Part shown: positions 12,091 through 24,492 of the stretch, piece by piece
How positions within the stretch are numbered: the stretch's first letter is position 1
Layout: each line of letters begins with the position of its first letter
Assembly (NCBI GenBank): GCA_001599755.1
Contig: BCHX01000003.1
Span: forward strand, 3,941,289 to 4,005,288
Reading direction: 5' to 3'
Length of the DNA: 64,000 bases
Source: Gliomastix tumulicola
Lineage: Eukaryota; Ascomycota; Sordariomycetes; Hypocreales; Bionectriaceae
Program-made: the position numbers and the translations under genes
Notes under the pieces: model-generated
What the model was told of the DNA's origin: nothing
Seen by the model: only the letters and a program-made list of their open reading frames with translations
Database searches by the model: none

Positions 12091-12219
12091 GTTCTCATGC
12101 AGATGCCGACGGTCACTTCCCGTGTCTCGAGCAGGGAAGGCGCGACTTGCAACAAGCCCTCGACTTCCTGAAGCATCGCTGAGAATTTCCAATGCGAGCA
12201 AGGCCCAGTCCAATGCGAG

Positions 12220-12290
12220 GCCATGCAGCCATGCAGTTATGCAGCCATGCAGCCATGCACAGCACAGGGAGCACAGGGAGCACAGGAGCA
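12220..12290 (+). repeat. tandem repeats CCATGCAG and GGGAGCACA
   Basis: About five copies of CCATGCAG (one degenerate as TTATGCAG) run directly into two to three copies of CACAGGGAG. Non-coding. Confidence 0.75.
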
Positions 12291-12475
12291 GAGGCGCGTC
12301 CTCGGGCAGATTCACCTTCCTTAGAGCCACCAGGCCCACCGGCTCTACAGGGGACGACGATACCTCCCAGCTCCTGTTCCACTTCACATCCCATCCCTTT
12401 CCTTGCCGCCTAGCCCTGGATCGATTCGCCATCCGGGCCAATGCCACAGGGCCTGTCAATCAACAATCAATCCGT

Positions 12476-12503
12476 CCATGGCAATGGCAATGGCAATGGC
12501 AAC
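12476..12503 (+). repeat. (CAATGG)n hexanucleotide repeat
   Basis: Four near-perfect copies of CAATGG. Non-coding. Confidence 0.8.
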
Positions 12504-13754
12504 GAGCGTTCCCAAGTGGGCAACCATCTCATCATCACCACAACGTGCACTCCTCGAGCCGCCTCAGATGCCACGGTGCCATCAGGAAGCAACCCTACCT
12601 ACTCCACGGCCCTCCGCCGATGGGGTTTCTTGCATGGCCAACCTATGGGATTGTCCCGCGCAATCTAGAATGTCGACTATGCACGTCGACGCTCGAGGTT
12701 GCATCGGAATCCAGCCCGTGGCATTTTGCCAAATCAAATGCACCTGCCGAGTGCCACCCCCTCGTCGCTAATAAGCCTACGGCTAGCCAGCGCATGATAT
12801 CATGCCACAGCACTCGCGCGGGATGAGTGTGTGTGTCGGGCACCTCGAGCCTCCGGAAAAGCACTCGGGCCTGCAGAGCCATACGACGTCCCTTTCCCTT
12901 TCTGGCTACCTTGAGCCACTTCGCATACCTCGACAAATACCCTGAGAGATGCGGCCAAATCACAATCGAATAAAGGCTCACTTTCGCCGTCAACTCGCAT
13001 GCAGCACCAGCGCCATCAACACCACCGCAAGGCAGGGACCACACATCCCTTGAAGTGGACGTACGCAATCCCTACGGATCGGATACGCCGCAGGCAGGCT
13101 CGCTCGCACCACGAGAACGAGTCGAGTATCCATCCTCGGTCGCCCAGCTCCTTTTCGGTATGGGCTCGGCCAGGGTCGTCTGTACCTATATCACCTTACG
13201 AGTAGAGCGCAGCACAGCACATGTACTCCCGTACCATGTCATGCCGTACAGACAGACGATTCTTCAACTGGCCGGCGCGCGGTCCCCATTCTCCATCCCG
13301 CTAAAGGACAGGTTGGACGACAATGGAGGGGAAACCATTCCCATAATAGTCAAAGCTCGAGTCTGACGGTGGAGCTGCGAGATGCCAAGGCTCAAGCCCC
13401 CTCGTCAATTATGCCCGTGCTTTGGTGTTGGTGACGACGAAAGCCAAGGCTGGGCCTGGCCGACTGGCTGATGGCTATAATCTGTGCCCTATTAATTGCT
13501 GTTAGTGCTATTCTTTCTGCATGGGAATGTACGTGAGCAGCAGGAGTGTGCGTTGCTGAATTCCGGCTCTCCGCACTCCACGCTTGCTCTAGTCCTGCCC
13601 TGTGCTTGGCCCTCATTTCTCGCCAGCCTTTCCCTCGAGACAGGACTGGCAACGAATGGCCTTCGTTCCAGAGGTCACAGGAAAGGACCGCAGGTCAGGA
13701 AAGGGTACATCGGTACTTTACCGTGCAAGGACAGGTCCTCCACCCGAGCGGCAA

Positions 13755-13831
13755 ATCCATACCACCCATCCATCCCAGGCATAGCACACCATCCACACCC
13801 CATGATGGATGGATGGTATGGTGGGTGTGAA
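13755..13831. repeat. imperfect inverted repeat of ATCC/GGAT units
   Basis: A left arm with CCATACCACCCATCCATCC faces a right arm of GGATGGATGGTATGGTGGG across about 30 bases. The arms are similar in reverse complement but not identical, so this could form an imperfect cruciform or hairpin. Confidence 0.5.
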
Positions 13832-14675
13832 GGTGGAACGGGACGTGGTCCAGCCGCACGCACAGTGGCCAACCCTTGCTGGCTCCGCATCTGTCTCTCG
13901 CTCCCCAGGCTGAGGTGCTCGAAGCAATCTACCTGGCACGGCACCACAGAGTAGGGGAGGGTGAGACATTGGCAACTTGGACAATGTGCTTACCCACGCA
14001 GATCTACGAGGCAGCACGCATGCTACTCCGTGTTGAGTAACAATTGCACACCTGCATTCCTACCCACACGCGGACTCTCGGAGGACTTGGAGCTTTCCCC
14101 CTCGACCCTGGCAGACCCTGTCGCCCTCAGGCTCCTACCAGACCTACCTAGCCACCAACAAATAAGACATCCCCACCCTTCTGCCCCCCCATCCATCAAT
14201 CAACAGGCCGTCTCTCCCTCCCTCCTCTTTCTCACTTACGATCTTCAACCACTTTCGCCTCCCTGGCGAGAGCAAGCATCACCCCTTCACTCAGCCGGCT
14301 GCGCGCGCTGCAGTGTCGGTGCCACGTTGGACTACACGACCGCCTACACTAGCAATTCACCAGTCAGCATATCCCGAACGGCCACTAAGAGAGCTGATCC
14401 TCAGTCAACAACTCCACCCTCTCTCTTTTCTTCTCAGCTCCACCATCTCTGCCGCTTTGTCGAGATTGCGGCCGTCTGAACCTCGAATACACACATCTCA
14501 TATCTCATATACAGATCAGGGCTCCCCCACCACCAACACCACCACCACCACCACCTCCGCTCCTCCTCCCTTCTCACACACACCCTGGACCGACCTGCCT
14601 CGGCCACTCTATTTCTCTCTCTCGCCTGGACCCAGGGATGGGCCGGTAGTGACTCCTGTTGTTGATGGACAAACA

Positions 14676-17012
14676 ATGCATCGCGCCAATGCCATCCTGC
14701 CGAACGCGGGAGATGTAAGATGGGCCGACGACCAGAGCCTGTCTTCAGATGAGGGCAGTCGCGAGCTCTCACCTGAACACCAGCCACAGGTGGCACCGGG
14801 TTTGTGGGATAACGGGTCCGCGAATCTGCAGACAGGCCAGCTTTCGCCTGTCAGCACTGGCATGGACATTCAGATGGACGGCACAGCAGCCCCGACACTG
14901 GACAACTCAGCCCCTTCTTCATGCACAGACTCTTGGACTTCAGGCAATGCTGATCGGGATGAGGCGGATGCGGAAATTCACTGGGAGCAAGGTTCAGATG
15001 GGGTTTTGGCTGTGCCGAAATTGGAGCCGATTGACGATGAATTCACTTTCGACGCATTGAAGCGCGCCCCGTTGGCCCCTTCGACATCTGCTGAGCCGGC
15101 TGGGTCTTTGCAGACGAAGCAGAAACGTCCTCGGGGTCGTCCTAGGAAGCATCCAGTGGCCCCGGTGGCCAACACCAGCAAGATCACCAAGGGTCGATCA
15201 AAGACGGGGTGTATCACCTGCAGGAAGCGAAAGAAGAAATGTGACGAGGCCAAGCCACGATGTGAGCCCTCCTCACCTTGTCAATTTCCACCAACTATTT
15301 TTTTTTTATTTGTTATGCCAGTGTTGACACCTGAGGCTTATAGGCATGAATTGTGAGAAGAACGCTGTGGTATGTGAAGGCTATCATGAGAAGCAGATAT
15401 GGAAGAGTGGGCGGGAGAGAGCAGAGGAAGGTATGAGATCCGAGACCCCTTCTCTATCACATCATTCATTCCCTCTAACACTGGCGCAGAACGCATGAGG
15501 CGCGAGAGTCTGCCCAGCATTACGCTACAGCCCCTCTTCCATGGAGTCGAGACCGTGGAGGACAAGATATTCTGGAGGCACTACATCAATCGCTTCAGCA
15601 ATGTCCTCACTGTGGAGACTGAAGCCAAGAATGCCTTCAAGGACATCATCCTCCATCTCGCTAACCGACACCAGGGTCTGATGCATTCGATACTCTCCGT
15701 CAGCAGCAGACATATCGACTTCGATGCCCCGTACGGGATCAAGCTCTTGCAAGACAATCCGTCCACGAGTCGCAAAGCCTTGGAAGCCCGATCCGACTAT
15801 CATCACGACGAAGCGATGAAGAGATTTTACGAAGACATGTCCGATTACCTCGAGCCAGACGATCCAGAATACCACACGGAGGAATACCAGTCCTTGTTAT
15901 GTGCCAGATATGGACAGATACTGTTCCGGCTTCTACAGACGAGGGTGGAGGGGAATACAATGGGCGAGCACCGCGTGCATCTCAAGGGATACCAAACTCT
16001 GATTCGACACTCACCTCCGGAAGATCCCGCCTTCTACGCGTTCATCACTGAGATCTTTCAGTATCATATCTACGCCGACGACTTGATATGGCATCCCGAG
16101 ACAAAAATCGATCGGCTTTCCATGGATGAATGGGAACCACTCAACACCACCCATTCGCCCCGACTTCTGGGAGTTGTGGATGGTCTTCTACGTCAGCTTT
16201 CGGACATCACAGATCTTCGAATGCGGATTCGAGAGCACCTAGCCAATAAAGTTGACCCGCCAGTAGATTACATCATGCTCTTCCACGGCGCAGAGATCAG
16301 TACCTCGATTCAGGAATGGACACCAGATTGGCCGGCAGGGGACAGTCGAAATCGGGTCGGCCTCCTTTACAAGCAAGTGATGTTCATCTATCTCTTCCGA
16401 ACGATCTACACCCCGTCTTCGATGCCACGTGCAACAATGAGCAGTCTGTCATCGCTCTCCTCTTCGGTATCATCGACTCCTCAAAGGCGAGCGTCCATGG
16501 CTACCAGCGTCGTATCGACAGTGTCAGCTCCAGCCAGCACGTCGACCAATATGTCGCATAGGATGAGCATGACTCACAGTTGCCCATCATCTCGAAATCC
16601 TTCTAGGAATAACTCCATGCATGAGGGAGATAATACGTTTGCGGTTTCTGACGGACACAGTCCCTCGTCACCCCCGCCAAAACGACGGCCGGCGAACGAG
16701 GACGTACGGCTGTTGACGGCGGTGGAAGAGTCGCTCCAGATTCTTGAAACATTCAGTCCGTCGGAACCCGCGCAGACCTTGCTGCTTATCCCATGCTTCG
16801 TGGTGGGGATAGCTTGCTTCAACGAAGAGCCTCGGGTAAGGGTCAGGCAAGCTATCAAGGCAGTTCGAGGCTACACAGGTCTGCGCCATTGCGACCGCGT
16901 AGCAGCCGTGCTTGAGGAGGTGTGGAGGCTCATGGACGAAGGAGAATGGATAGCCGTTTGGGATTGGCAGGCCATCGCAAGGAGCATAGGCGTGGATATA
17001 CCATGCACATGA
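14676..17012 (+). CDS. Zn2Cys6 transcription factor with AT-hook
   Basis: Three exons: 14676-15261, 15344-15430 and 15490-17012, with introns of 82 and 59 bp. Phases agree and give 731 residues. An AT-hook (RPRGRPRK) lies at about residues 151-158. A canonical zinc cluster follows at 179-206 (CITCRKRKKKC, then CMNC and VVC; spacing C-x2-C-x6-C-x6-C-x2-C-x6-C). Intron 1 cuts inside the codon of the fourth cysteine. The C-terminal 450 residues resemble the fungal-specific transcription factor domain with a middle Ser/Thr-rich insertion near 16430-16620. It is a nuclear DNA-binding regulator with unknown targets. The ATG at 14676 was chosen because the in-frame upstream stretch is low-complexity leader. 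Confidence 0.9.
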
Positions 17013-19634
17013 ACGCTCCTTCTTTGCGTCTTGCCCGCTAAATTCACACGACGAGCTCGACTCAGACCGACATTTCCATGGAGATGAGCAACCACCGAGC
17101 ATGGCGTCGTCCATGTCCACGACAAAGCCATATGGACATGGATCCCTTTAATCGCAACATGCTTCGTGGGCTTCATACCAACCTCGAGCCCTCAATTCCC
17201 TTGGAAGATGTCGGCAATGTCTTTCACGAAGGTGCTAGGCGGCGTTCGGTTCGCCAAAGCACAACGGTCGCCTTAGCGGCACTCCCCGTGTAGTGCTCAA
17301 TCGGGATCGACGGGGCGTTCAAGGCGTTCCTAATGAGAGACAGCGGAGTCCCGGTCCCTACTGGAGGGCAAACGGTAGCCTTGTGATTTTTGCGATTGAT
17401 TGGGTTTCACCACCTCTGTTGTTTTTGTGCTCCTCCTTTGCATTGTTTATTATACGTTGAGTCTTCTTACTGCAAGCAGTGTTCTTGTTCACGAACGGAG
17501 ACGAGACTTATCATTGCCGAGCACTAGAAAGCGGCCGAGCTGACGCATATATACGCACACACATACACACGATGGGTCACAAAATGCCGCATGACGACGA
17601 GCGAGGAAGGGAATGTTTTTTTTTCTTCTTCTTTTTTCCGCAGAGGGAAGGCCTGCCGCAACGCGATCGCTCGGTTTACATTGTTTCAAACGGGGAAGCG
17701 AAAGCAATTAGCTGATACCAAAAAGAACCTGAACAAATCCTGTTGACTTCAAAACTCCTGACCAAATCCTGTCATTTCTTTTTTTTTCTCTTCTAATCTG
17801 CGCTTTTTCCTCAGCGCTAGCATAGTCCTGGCTCTGTCGAGGTGGTGGTCGCGATGGTGGTGGCTGGGGGCTTGGTTGACTTGCCATACAAGAGAAACCC
17901 CTGGGCCCCCTCAGCTGGCCACTAACAAAGACAGGCAGGCAGGCAGCACTCGGACTTCTAACTCGACGGGGAGAGACATCCGCAGCGAGATATGACGTAC
18001 CGTACACGAAAAGGGGGCAGCTGAGCCGGCGAGCGGACAAGTGCACAACGATGGGGTAACATTGTATTTCTGGTCGTGCCGATGACCAGCTTTCTCCCTA
18101 CCTGAAAGCGGCAACATCCGTCTCACGGCCGGGCCGCCAGACAGGGGAGGGAATAGGGGACCCTCCCTCCTTTTTCGTGCCTCGACCGGGCGTCGCGAGC
18201 CACGCAGTACAGGGCTGTGTAAGACTGAGCGTCTAACCGCCCGACGGTGGTGTGATTCGGGTGCGTTCTGGATGCACATTTGTAGATGGAATAGTGGGAC
18301 GCGGATGGCTTCCCCGGCAGTTGAGGACAAGAGGCCTGCCGATCGTGCTAGTTGGCGAGGGCCTTCCGCGAACAGGGTGGTTTCCCCGGGTTACTTGTTT
18401 CTTACTTGTCATCCCGCCCCCACGCGCGAGTCGACAAGCCCTGGCCGTGGCGCACGTGCGCCATGCACATGCACATTCTGTGTGTGTGTGTGTGTGTGAG
18501 ATGTGTGTGTGGGATTCCCAGCATGCCGCGACGCGTTGGTTGTGTGGCAGGACGAAAGGGGGAAGGGGAGAACCCGGAGGCAGCCCGGTTTCATCTTTCT
18601 CACGTCGCAGATCAGGGCGGCACGACCCGTCCGTCCGCGCGCATACGTCCATGCGTCATGCAGCGCAAGGACATTAATGATTGGAAGGATATAGAAAGGA
18701 GGAAAAGGGAACGCTTAGACATATACATAGACCTCGGATAAACCGGGGGGGGGCACTGTCCATAGACTACTACTATACCTACTAGATAGATAGAGTACTC
18801 GGCCCGGGGTACATGGCGTTTTTTTTTTCTTCCTCGTCCCTCCTCGAGGAGGGGAGGAATGGTTTTCGTCGTTTTTAATGAATGATACCCTACCATGTCA
18901 CCCTACGGGAATATACCCTTGTATATTTGTTACTTCTTGGCTCTTTTCTTCGTCAGCGTTTCCTTGTGTATGCGCACTTTCTCCGCCTCATTCAGTGAAC
19001 TTATATGAGCTCAGTCTTGACGTGTTATATTAGAGTAGAGTAGATGCCCGGATCCGGGTAAGAAAAAGGGAACTGCATACAGGCAGCAGCTCCCGACATT
19101 CTCGCAGACTGTGAACAAAAAAGCCGACATGTTGCTAGAACTAGGATCGTCGACAGCACAAGTTCATCGAATACCACGCTGATCCGCATGAAGAGAAGAC
19201 GTATACGTCATATTTGCGTTGGGCAGCCGGAGGGCAGTAGAGCTATTCACTTTGTAACCTCTCAAGGCAGATAATCAATCGGTCATGTCATTCTCTGCAT
19301 ATAGATATAGACGGGGGCAGTTGAGCCACCGACAAGTCCGACGAAACACGAGCAGTACTTCATAGACAGTAGCCCCCTCTCCCCCCCCAAGAAAAGACAG
19401 GAGACGCGGCAAACTTTCAGGATCCTTAGCCCGAAAACAGACAGGAGTTTCGTCGAAGAAAAAAAAAACACTGTGATGGGGTAGAAGAACATAACGCCGT
19501 GATTCCGTGAGCAGCCCAGATCATACATGACAAACAGTGAAAAGGTCGAGAACGCGTCCCAGCGCAAAAAGACACCGCAATATGAACGACTTGGGAACCA
19601 TTATACGCCACAGAGATAGGCCTTCCGCCCCCTC
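17013..19634. other. intergenic, no gene recognised
   Basis: The region between the factor's stop and the convergent gene ending at 19635. It holds a (GT)n microsatellite at 18479-18510. A minus-strand frame at 17708-17885 encodes a 59-residue basic peptide (motif EEKAQIRREKK) without family support. Confidence 0.5.
18479..18510 (+). repeat. (GT)n microsatellite
   Basis: Ten TG units, then AGA and a further TGTGTGTG stretch. Non-coding. Confidence 0.9.
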
Positions 19635-20871
19635 TTAGTCTCGTTTCTGATTTCCCTCAAAGTAGAACTGACCAAGGTGGTCCCCTCCCTGGCTGGGAGC
19701 GCTCAGACCTGCTGAGGGGCCAGCTCGGGCTTCACCGTGGTCGAGACGCTGCACGATCTGCTCGGCGGCCTCCTGAGCCGACGAGGAAGCGGGCGCAGGG
19801 ACCGGCCCTCGGAACGTCGTATCCACGAAGCTGTTATCTCGCTCGATTGCGCGTCCGGCGGGGGGTGGCTCAGCAGCCACGCCATCCAGCATGCGAGCGT
19901 CACGTCGTTCCTGGATGGCGGCAGCGGTGAGCGGGGTGTCGCCTCCGCCCATATGGATGTCGCGTTCGCGTCGGTAGTCGCTGAGGCCAGAGTTGGTTCG
20001 CTCCAGGGCCATAGCTGACTGGCTCGCTGCTGCTGAGCCGGGGACCGGCCGTCGGTGGTAGATTGGGCCGGAAACGGTGCTGCCAGCACCCTCGCCGAAG
20101 CCAACAAGGGAGGCGGAGCCATCGTCACTCATCCGATCATCGTATCCTTGTCCCAGTCGATCGATATCCTCGTCCATCGCATCATGGTCGCCGCCAGTGC
20201 TAGCAACCGATCCGCCCTCGCGATAGTTCGTACCAGTGCTGAACATATCCTCGTCGCGTTCACCGGCGGTGGTACGCGAGTCGTCGCCCTCACCAATGTG
20301 GCTTTCCGTGGCACTCGCGGTGCCAACGGTGCTAAGCTTTGTCACCGCAACGGGCTGGCCATTGCTGTCGAAGTAGGCCGGGGTCAGAGGATGTGTCGGT
20401 GGGTAGTTGGCCGGGAAGTTGGTGGTCGATGTAGGAGTCGTTTGCGGGGAGATGGACGATGCGCCGCCTCCAACACCGCTGCTCGGCGTGTGGGGAGGTG
20501 CGCGGAGGGTGGACACGCGCTCCAGTCCAGCCAGGCGGGAGATGCGATCGGCTCGCTCAGCCTCGAGGCTGGTGGCGGAGGGCTGGTGCTGGTGTCCGCG
20601 GTCGAGCGGGCCCTGGGGGAAATGCCCGCGGTGGCCGTCCTTTATAGCAGTTGTCGAGAGAGCGCTGAGCGAGGTAGTCGTGCTGGTCGGGGTGCCTCTG
20701 CTTCACGGTCAGCGAGAAAATAGGGATGGCATGTGAGTTGCGCGCAGACTCGAAGTGGCGCAATCACACGATGGAGGGGTAAACGCACGGCATCTCGGAA
20801 GGTGTATCAGGATTCGACCCCGGCGGCGGGGGAAGATTGGTCAAAGTCGGGTGTGTTGATGTTTGCGCCAT
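19635..20871 (-). CDS. conserved fungal low-complexity protein of unknown function
   Basis: Two exons: 20789-20871 (starts MAQTSTHPTLT) and 19635-20697, separated by a 91-bp intron with donor GTGCGT and acceptor GAAGCAG. The product is 381 residues. The second exon begins with a Thr/Ser run, then SALSTTAIKDGHRGH and LEAERADRISRLAGLERV, which look like conserved patches. Further on, YFDSNGQPVAVTKLSTVG and VGFGEGAGSTVSGP are also distinct from the low-complexity surroundings. No enzyme domain or membrane segment is visible. It may be a nuclear or cytosolic regulator, but no function is claimed. An in-frame ATG at 20516 would lose the conserved N-terminal patches, so the spliced start is preferred. 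Confidence 0.75.
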
Positions 20872-21720
20872 GATGAATGTCGACTGCTATGCTCGTTTCG
20901 TGCGTAGGGTCGCTTCTGTAGTAGGCAGTAACTATCTTCTTCAATCGCGACCTGTGTGGTCGGGCGGGTATTCCGGGGATCGTGCGGCCACGGGCAGTAT
21001 CTCAGAGGCAGCCGTCTTTGTTTCTTGTTGTTTCGGTACGGTGGGGGTTTCGTGCAGATAACCGATCGGAACCAGCGTGTCGTCAAATGATTGATGCGAT
21101 GGAGAATCGACGGTGCGCCAGCGTCGGTAACAAATGGGAGACTGCAGTCGATGCAGTGGCCAGATATAAGGATGGAACGGAAATTCACAGAAGTGAACAA
21201 AGCGGGATGATGGTAGGAAGAGTAGGAGTGCAGGAGGGAAGAAGCACGCGGGAGTCAGTGGACCCTTGATAAGTTGCGTGTTTCGTGTCTGTGCTCGCTT
21301 CTGCAGGGGAAACTGGGAAAGGAGGGTGAGGCAACAGCGAGTCTCGTTCTTTCATTGGCGTCCCAAAGCGCCCTAGAGATGGCGAGGTTCAACAGTGACA
21401 GGCGGTTGCTCCAGCAGGCTGAGAGCTTAAAAGTTGCACCCACCAGCTCTGCTAGCGGTTGCCATAAACTCAGGGATGTGGGGCAGGCTCTGGAGTTATG
21501 ACGTAGCCCCTCACACGGTCGAGTAAATACTTGAGTCATAATTTGGGTGTGTATGTGGCTCAAGTTTTTCTTCAACTATATGCCCCTTCACTAAAGCTGG
21601 TGGGAGCTGCTGCTGATTAAGCGGGAACACACATCTAAGCTACCCTACACAATCCCATGTGGTCTCGGCGGCGTCCCGTCCTTCGGTGCTTGCCACGAGC
21701 AAAGGACCTCGTCCAAGCAT
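20872..21720. other. intergenic, no gene recognised
   Basis: Lies between the start of the low-complexity gene and the stop of the Dabb gene, both on the minus strand. Likely promoter and terminator sequence. Short open frames here have no features. Confidence 0.5.
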
Positions 21721-22263
21721 TTAGAGACGGTACGGTGAGAACTCGACAACCTGGGTCTTCTCAATGAACTTCGAGTTGTTCTCCACGAAGGCCTTGTGAG
21801 CTGGGTCCTCCTTCACGTAGTAGTCCCGGTCTGCCGGGGTCTCGAAGTCAATCAGGAAGACATGGGTGACGCCGTTCTACCAAGATGTTAGCTATACCAG
21901 CTCTCCTTCCAGCTCACTCAGAGGAGCTCTGTAGCTGCTACCGAAGCTCGGATCTAGCTCTTGACACTTACATTCAACTCCTCAATGCTGATCTCCTTGC
22001 CGCCAACGATGGCCTTGATGTACGGCTTGCTCGTAGAGGTCGCGACGCACTTGTTCTTGAGGCCATACAGCTCCTCGAAGACCTGTTATACGCTTGTGTT
22101 AGCATGTCATAGCTGACGAGGCGCGGTCCTGGAGTCTCAATTGGAGAGACAACACGGCCGCGTGACTACGTACTGCGCGGCGCTCAAGGGCCGAAATGTC
22201 CGGCTTCATCTGGAGCAGCAGGACATGCGTGATGTTATCAATGCGAGTCGGAGCGGACGCCAT
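21721..22263 (-). CDS. stress-responsive alpha/beta-barrel (Dabb) domain protein
   Basis: Three exons: 22174-22263, 21972-22082 and 21721-21876. All junctions are GT-AG and the first two exons are whole codons. The product is 118 residues, the usual size of a stand-alone Dabb protein. Dabb features are visible: THVLLLQMKPD as the first strand, AIVGGKEIS, then THVFLIDFETPADRDYY and a C-terminal VVEFSP strand. Family members form small ferredoxin-like dimers. Some are induced by stress and others act as cyclases in secondary metabolism. No biosynthetic genes adjoin this one, so a general stress role is more likely. Confidence 0.88.
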
Positions 22264-22813
22264 TGTGCCGGCAATTGGGTCGTGGTCTTGCGTTGAGGAG
22301 TCAGAACGGAATACGGGACGCGGAGCTGTAGGAAGACAAGATGTCGGTAGTCGAGGGCAAAAGGCAAAGCGAACCACGGCAGATGGAGGGGGAGAAGGAC
22401 GGACACGCAACAGCTTGAGCCGACCCCGCGTAAGCTGAGCTGTTGGACGGTGGGGAGAGGAGCTCCAGCAGCTTGGCCCCATTCACATTCATGGAATATT
22501 ACGTGAACAGGCAGCACTGCCACTAAGTATTGACCGCCAATTGAAGTGATTACTACTACTATTATAATGCGCTTCTATCTAAATCGTGTAACAGAACCAA
22601 CGGACTCATTCCATGCACCTGTCGGTGCAACGCTTATCGAACCTGATATCACCCGCTGTCTGCCTCTGCCCCTACCTCCGCTGCCATTCTCATGTCGAAC
22701 TCGATGCACTGGGGCAAAAAGTAAACTATTGCAGCAAGCGAAATGCTGAAGCCGAACGCGCGAAACCATGAGAGGGAAAGGGCCGGCACATCGCCCTAGG
22801 TGTGGAAGCCCGC
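22264..22813. other. intergenic
   Basis: Promoter region of the Dabb gene and 3' region of the surface-protein gene. Nothing further seen. Confidence 0.5.
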
Positions 22814-23299
22814 TCAAGCTTGCAACATCAAAAGCAGCATCAGTGCACTAAAGCAGCTGAGGACGACGGCGCCGGGGTCGCGGAAGTAGCCCGCCTGGGC
22901 GAGTAGATCGGGCGCCTCGGTCGCGGGGGCCTCGATAGACGTCGTGGTGGTCTCGTCCAGCTCCTCTGTCTTGGTCACGATGGTGGTGGTGCTGTTCTCG
23001 CTGGTGTACGTCTCCTCGCCTGCGGTCTCTCCCTCCTCCTGCTCCTTCTCCTCGTCGATATTGGTGGACTCGGCCTCCTCGCTGGTCTGGGTGTCTGTAG
23101 CCTCTGCCGCTTCGGTTGCGGTGGCCTCGACAGTGGTAGGCGTTGATCCAGCCAGGGCGGTGGTCGCAGTGGCGATCCCGGCTTTGGTATCCAGAGTGTC
23201 CTCGTTGATGGTTATGGCAGAACCCGTCTCGGTTTGAGCGAGGGCAAACGCCAGCATGCCGAGGAAGGCGGCGAGGATTCTGAAGAAAGCCCGAGTCAT
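22814..23299 (-). CDS. small Thr/Glu-rich secreted protein, probably GPI-anchored
   Basis: A single exon of 161 residues. The first 21 residues form a signal peptide (FLGMLAFALA then QTE). The body is almost entirely Thr, Glu, Ala and Ser, with tandem TATEAAEAT-like segments and a glutamate block. The C-terminus is hydrophobic (VVLSCFSALMLLLMLQA), as in a GPI-attachment signal. Such proteins are usually heavily O-glycosylated and sit at the plasma membrane or wall. No catalytic domain is visible. The start at 23299 is the only ATG that keeps the signal peptide. Confidence 0.75.
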   Translation of the reverse strand: MTRAFFRILAAFLGMLAFALAQTETGSAITINEDTLDTKAGIATATTALAGSTPTTVEATATEAAEATDTQTSEEAESTNIDEEKEQEEGETAGEETYTSENSTTTIVTKTEELDETTTTSIEAPATEAPDLLAQAGYFRDPGAVVLSCFSALMLLLMLQA

Positions 23300-24492
23300 T
23301 GTGATATACGATATGACTGACGGACTGACTGTGTGCGGTGTGCGGTGTGATGCTCAAGAAAACACAAAGAATGTAGCTGCTTTGTCAAGTATTTGGAAAG
23401 TTGAGTGGTTTCAAAAGAAAGAAGACGCAGAGAGTAAATGAATGGACGAAGCTGGAAGAGAGCTTCAAGGTGCTAAAGGAGCGACGGGGACGATGAGGCC
23501 TCGAGACTTCATGAACAGAGGAAGGACCGGGCGACGACGACTTTCACCTACCTTATAACTACCTTGCGCCATCAGTCCCCTGGGCCCTTGGCTGCTGCTT
23601 CTTGAGCCAACCCGCCCGCAGTCAACATTGTTTACAGGGGAAGTCTCAGATCTTGCGGGCGCCGAGTGCAGATGCATTCCAGACGCCAAAGAAAAACACC
23701 GAACAGACGGGAACACAGGAAGACGACGGGGTTGCGTAGCGAAGTGTAACGTATTCACGCATGACGAACGGGTCGCATTGTGGTGACATGGGAAGAATCG
23801 CACTGTATTGAATCGAAGGCATTTTGGCAGCTCGAAGGGAGTTTGGAGTTGCTTCTCAGCAGCTCAGGCTTCTTCCGTTCTTTGACTGGACATCTTGTTG
23901 AGGTGAGGAAGGAAGGGATGACCGGTGAGATGACGGGAATGTGAGATGGAAGGAAGGCACCCACCATTCTGGTAAGGCAACCTCTGCCAAGGTAGCACCT
24001 GCCTGGAGAGTAATTTCTCAGTGGAGTCTCAGTGAGATCCAGCTTGTACCTTTGTACCTTGGTGCCTCTGACCTCTGTAAATCTGAGAGCCATCATCCAC
24101 GCCCGAGCTTCACGAAGATGGCCAATTCGATCAAATCATGTCGATGGGTTGCACAAATCAAATTGTGCATGATATCCCCTGAATCATATATGATGCACCT
24201 CGCTTCAACTTCACCTCCAACCGCTTTGACCCGATCGTGGACTCGGACACAGCACCGCGCTCTCGCTTTCTGCCGTATTGACAGGGATGAGGCAGCCCTA
24301 CGGCGGCCTGCATGAGGGCTGCAGATGGCGCGCCAATAGTCACCGGGGGGTGCTGTTTACAAGGGGCCACAGATGCTCTAGAGCTGTCCCGCGTCAGCCT
24401 TGCCAGCCATTCGATTTTTCAAACCGCATCACCTCCCTCAATGCTTCCGACAATGCTTCAAACCCTCTAGAGGCGTCATCGACGAGGTCGCT
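23300..24492. other. intergenic, divergent promoter region
   Basis: Lies between the surface-protein gene (minus) and the NLR-like gene (plus). GTACCT/CCTTG motifs occur near 24045-24065. Open frames at 23465-23803 and 23755-24096 have no domain support. Confidence 0.5.

Larger units (their letters stand above)
11001..14675. other. gene-poor region with simple repeats, and upstream region of the Zn2Cys6 factor
   Basis: No gene recognised. It holds several tandem repeats (listed separately) and, from about 14.0 kb, C/T-rich sequence typical of a long leader, including a CAC/ACC tract near 14535. The open frame continuing upstream of 14676 is most likely leader, since it contains Thr and Ser runs from this tract and no domain. 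Confidence 0.5.

Noticed and set aside
17708..17885. 59-residue minus-strand basic peptide
   Set aside because: Possible but no family, no upstream promoter signs and no conserved neighbours were seen.
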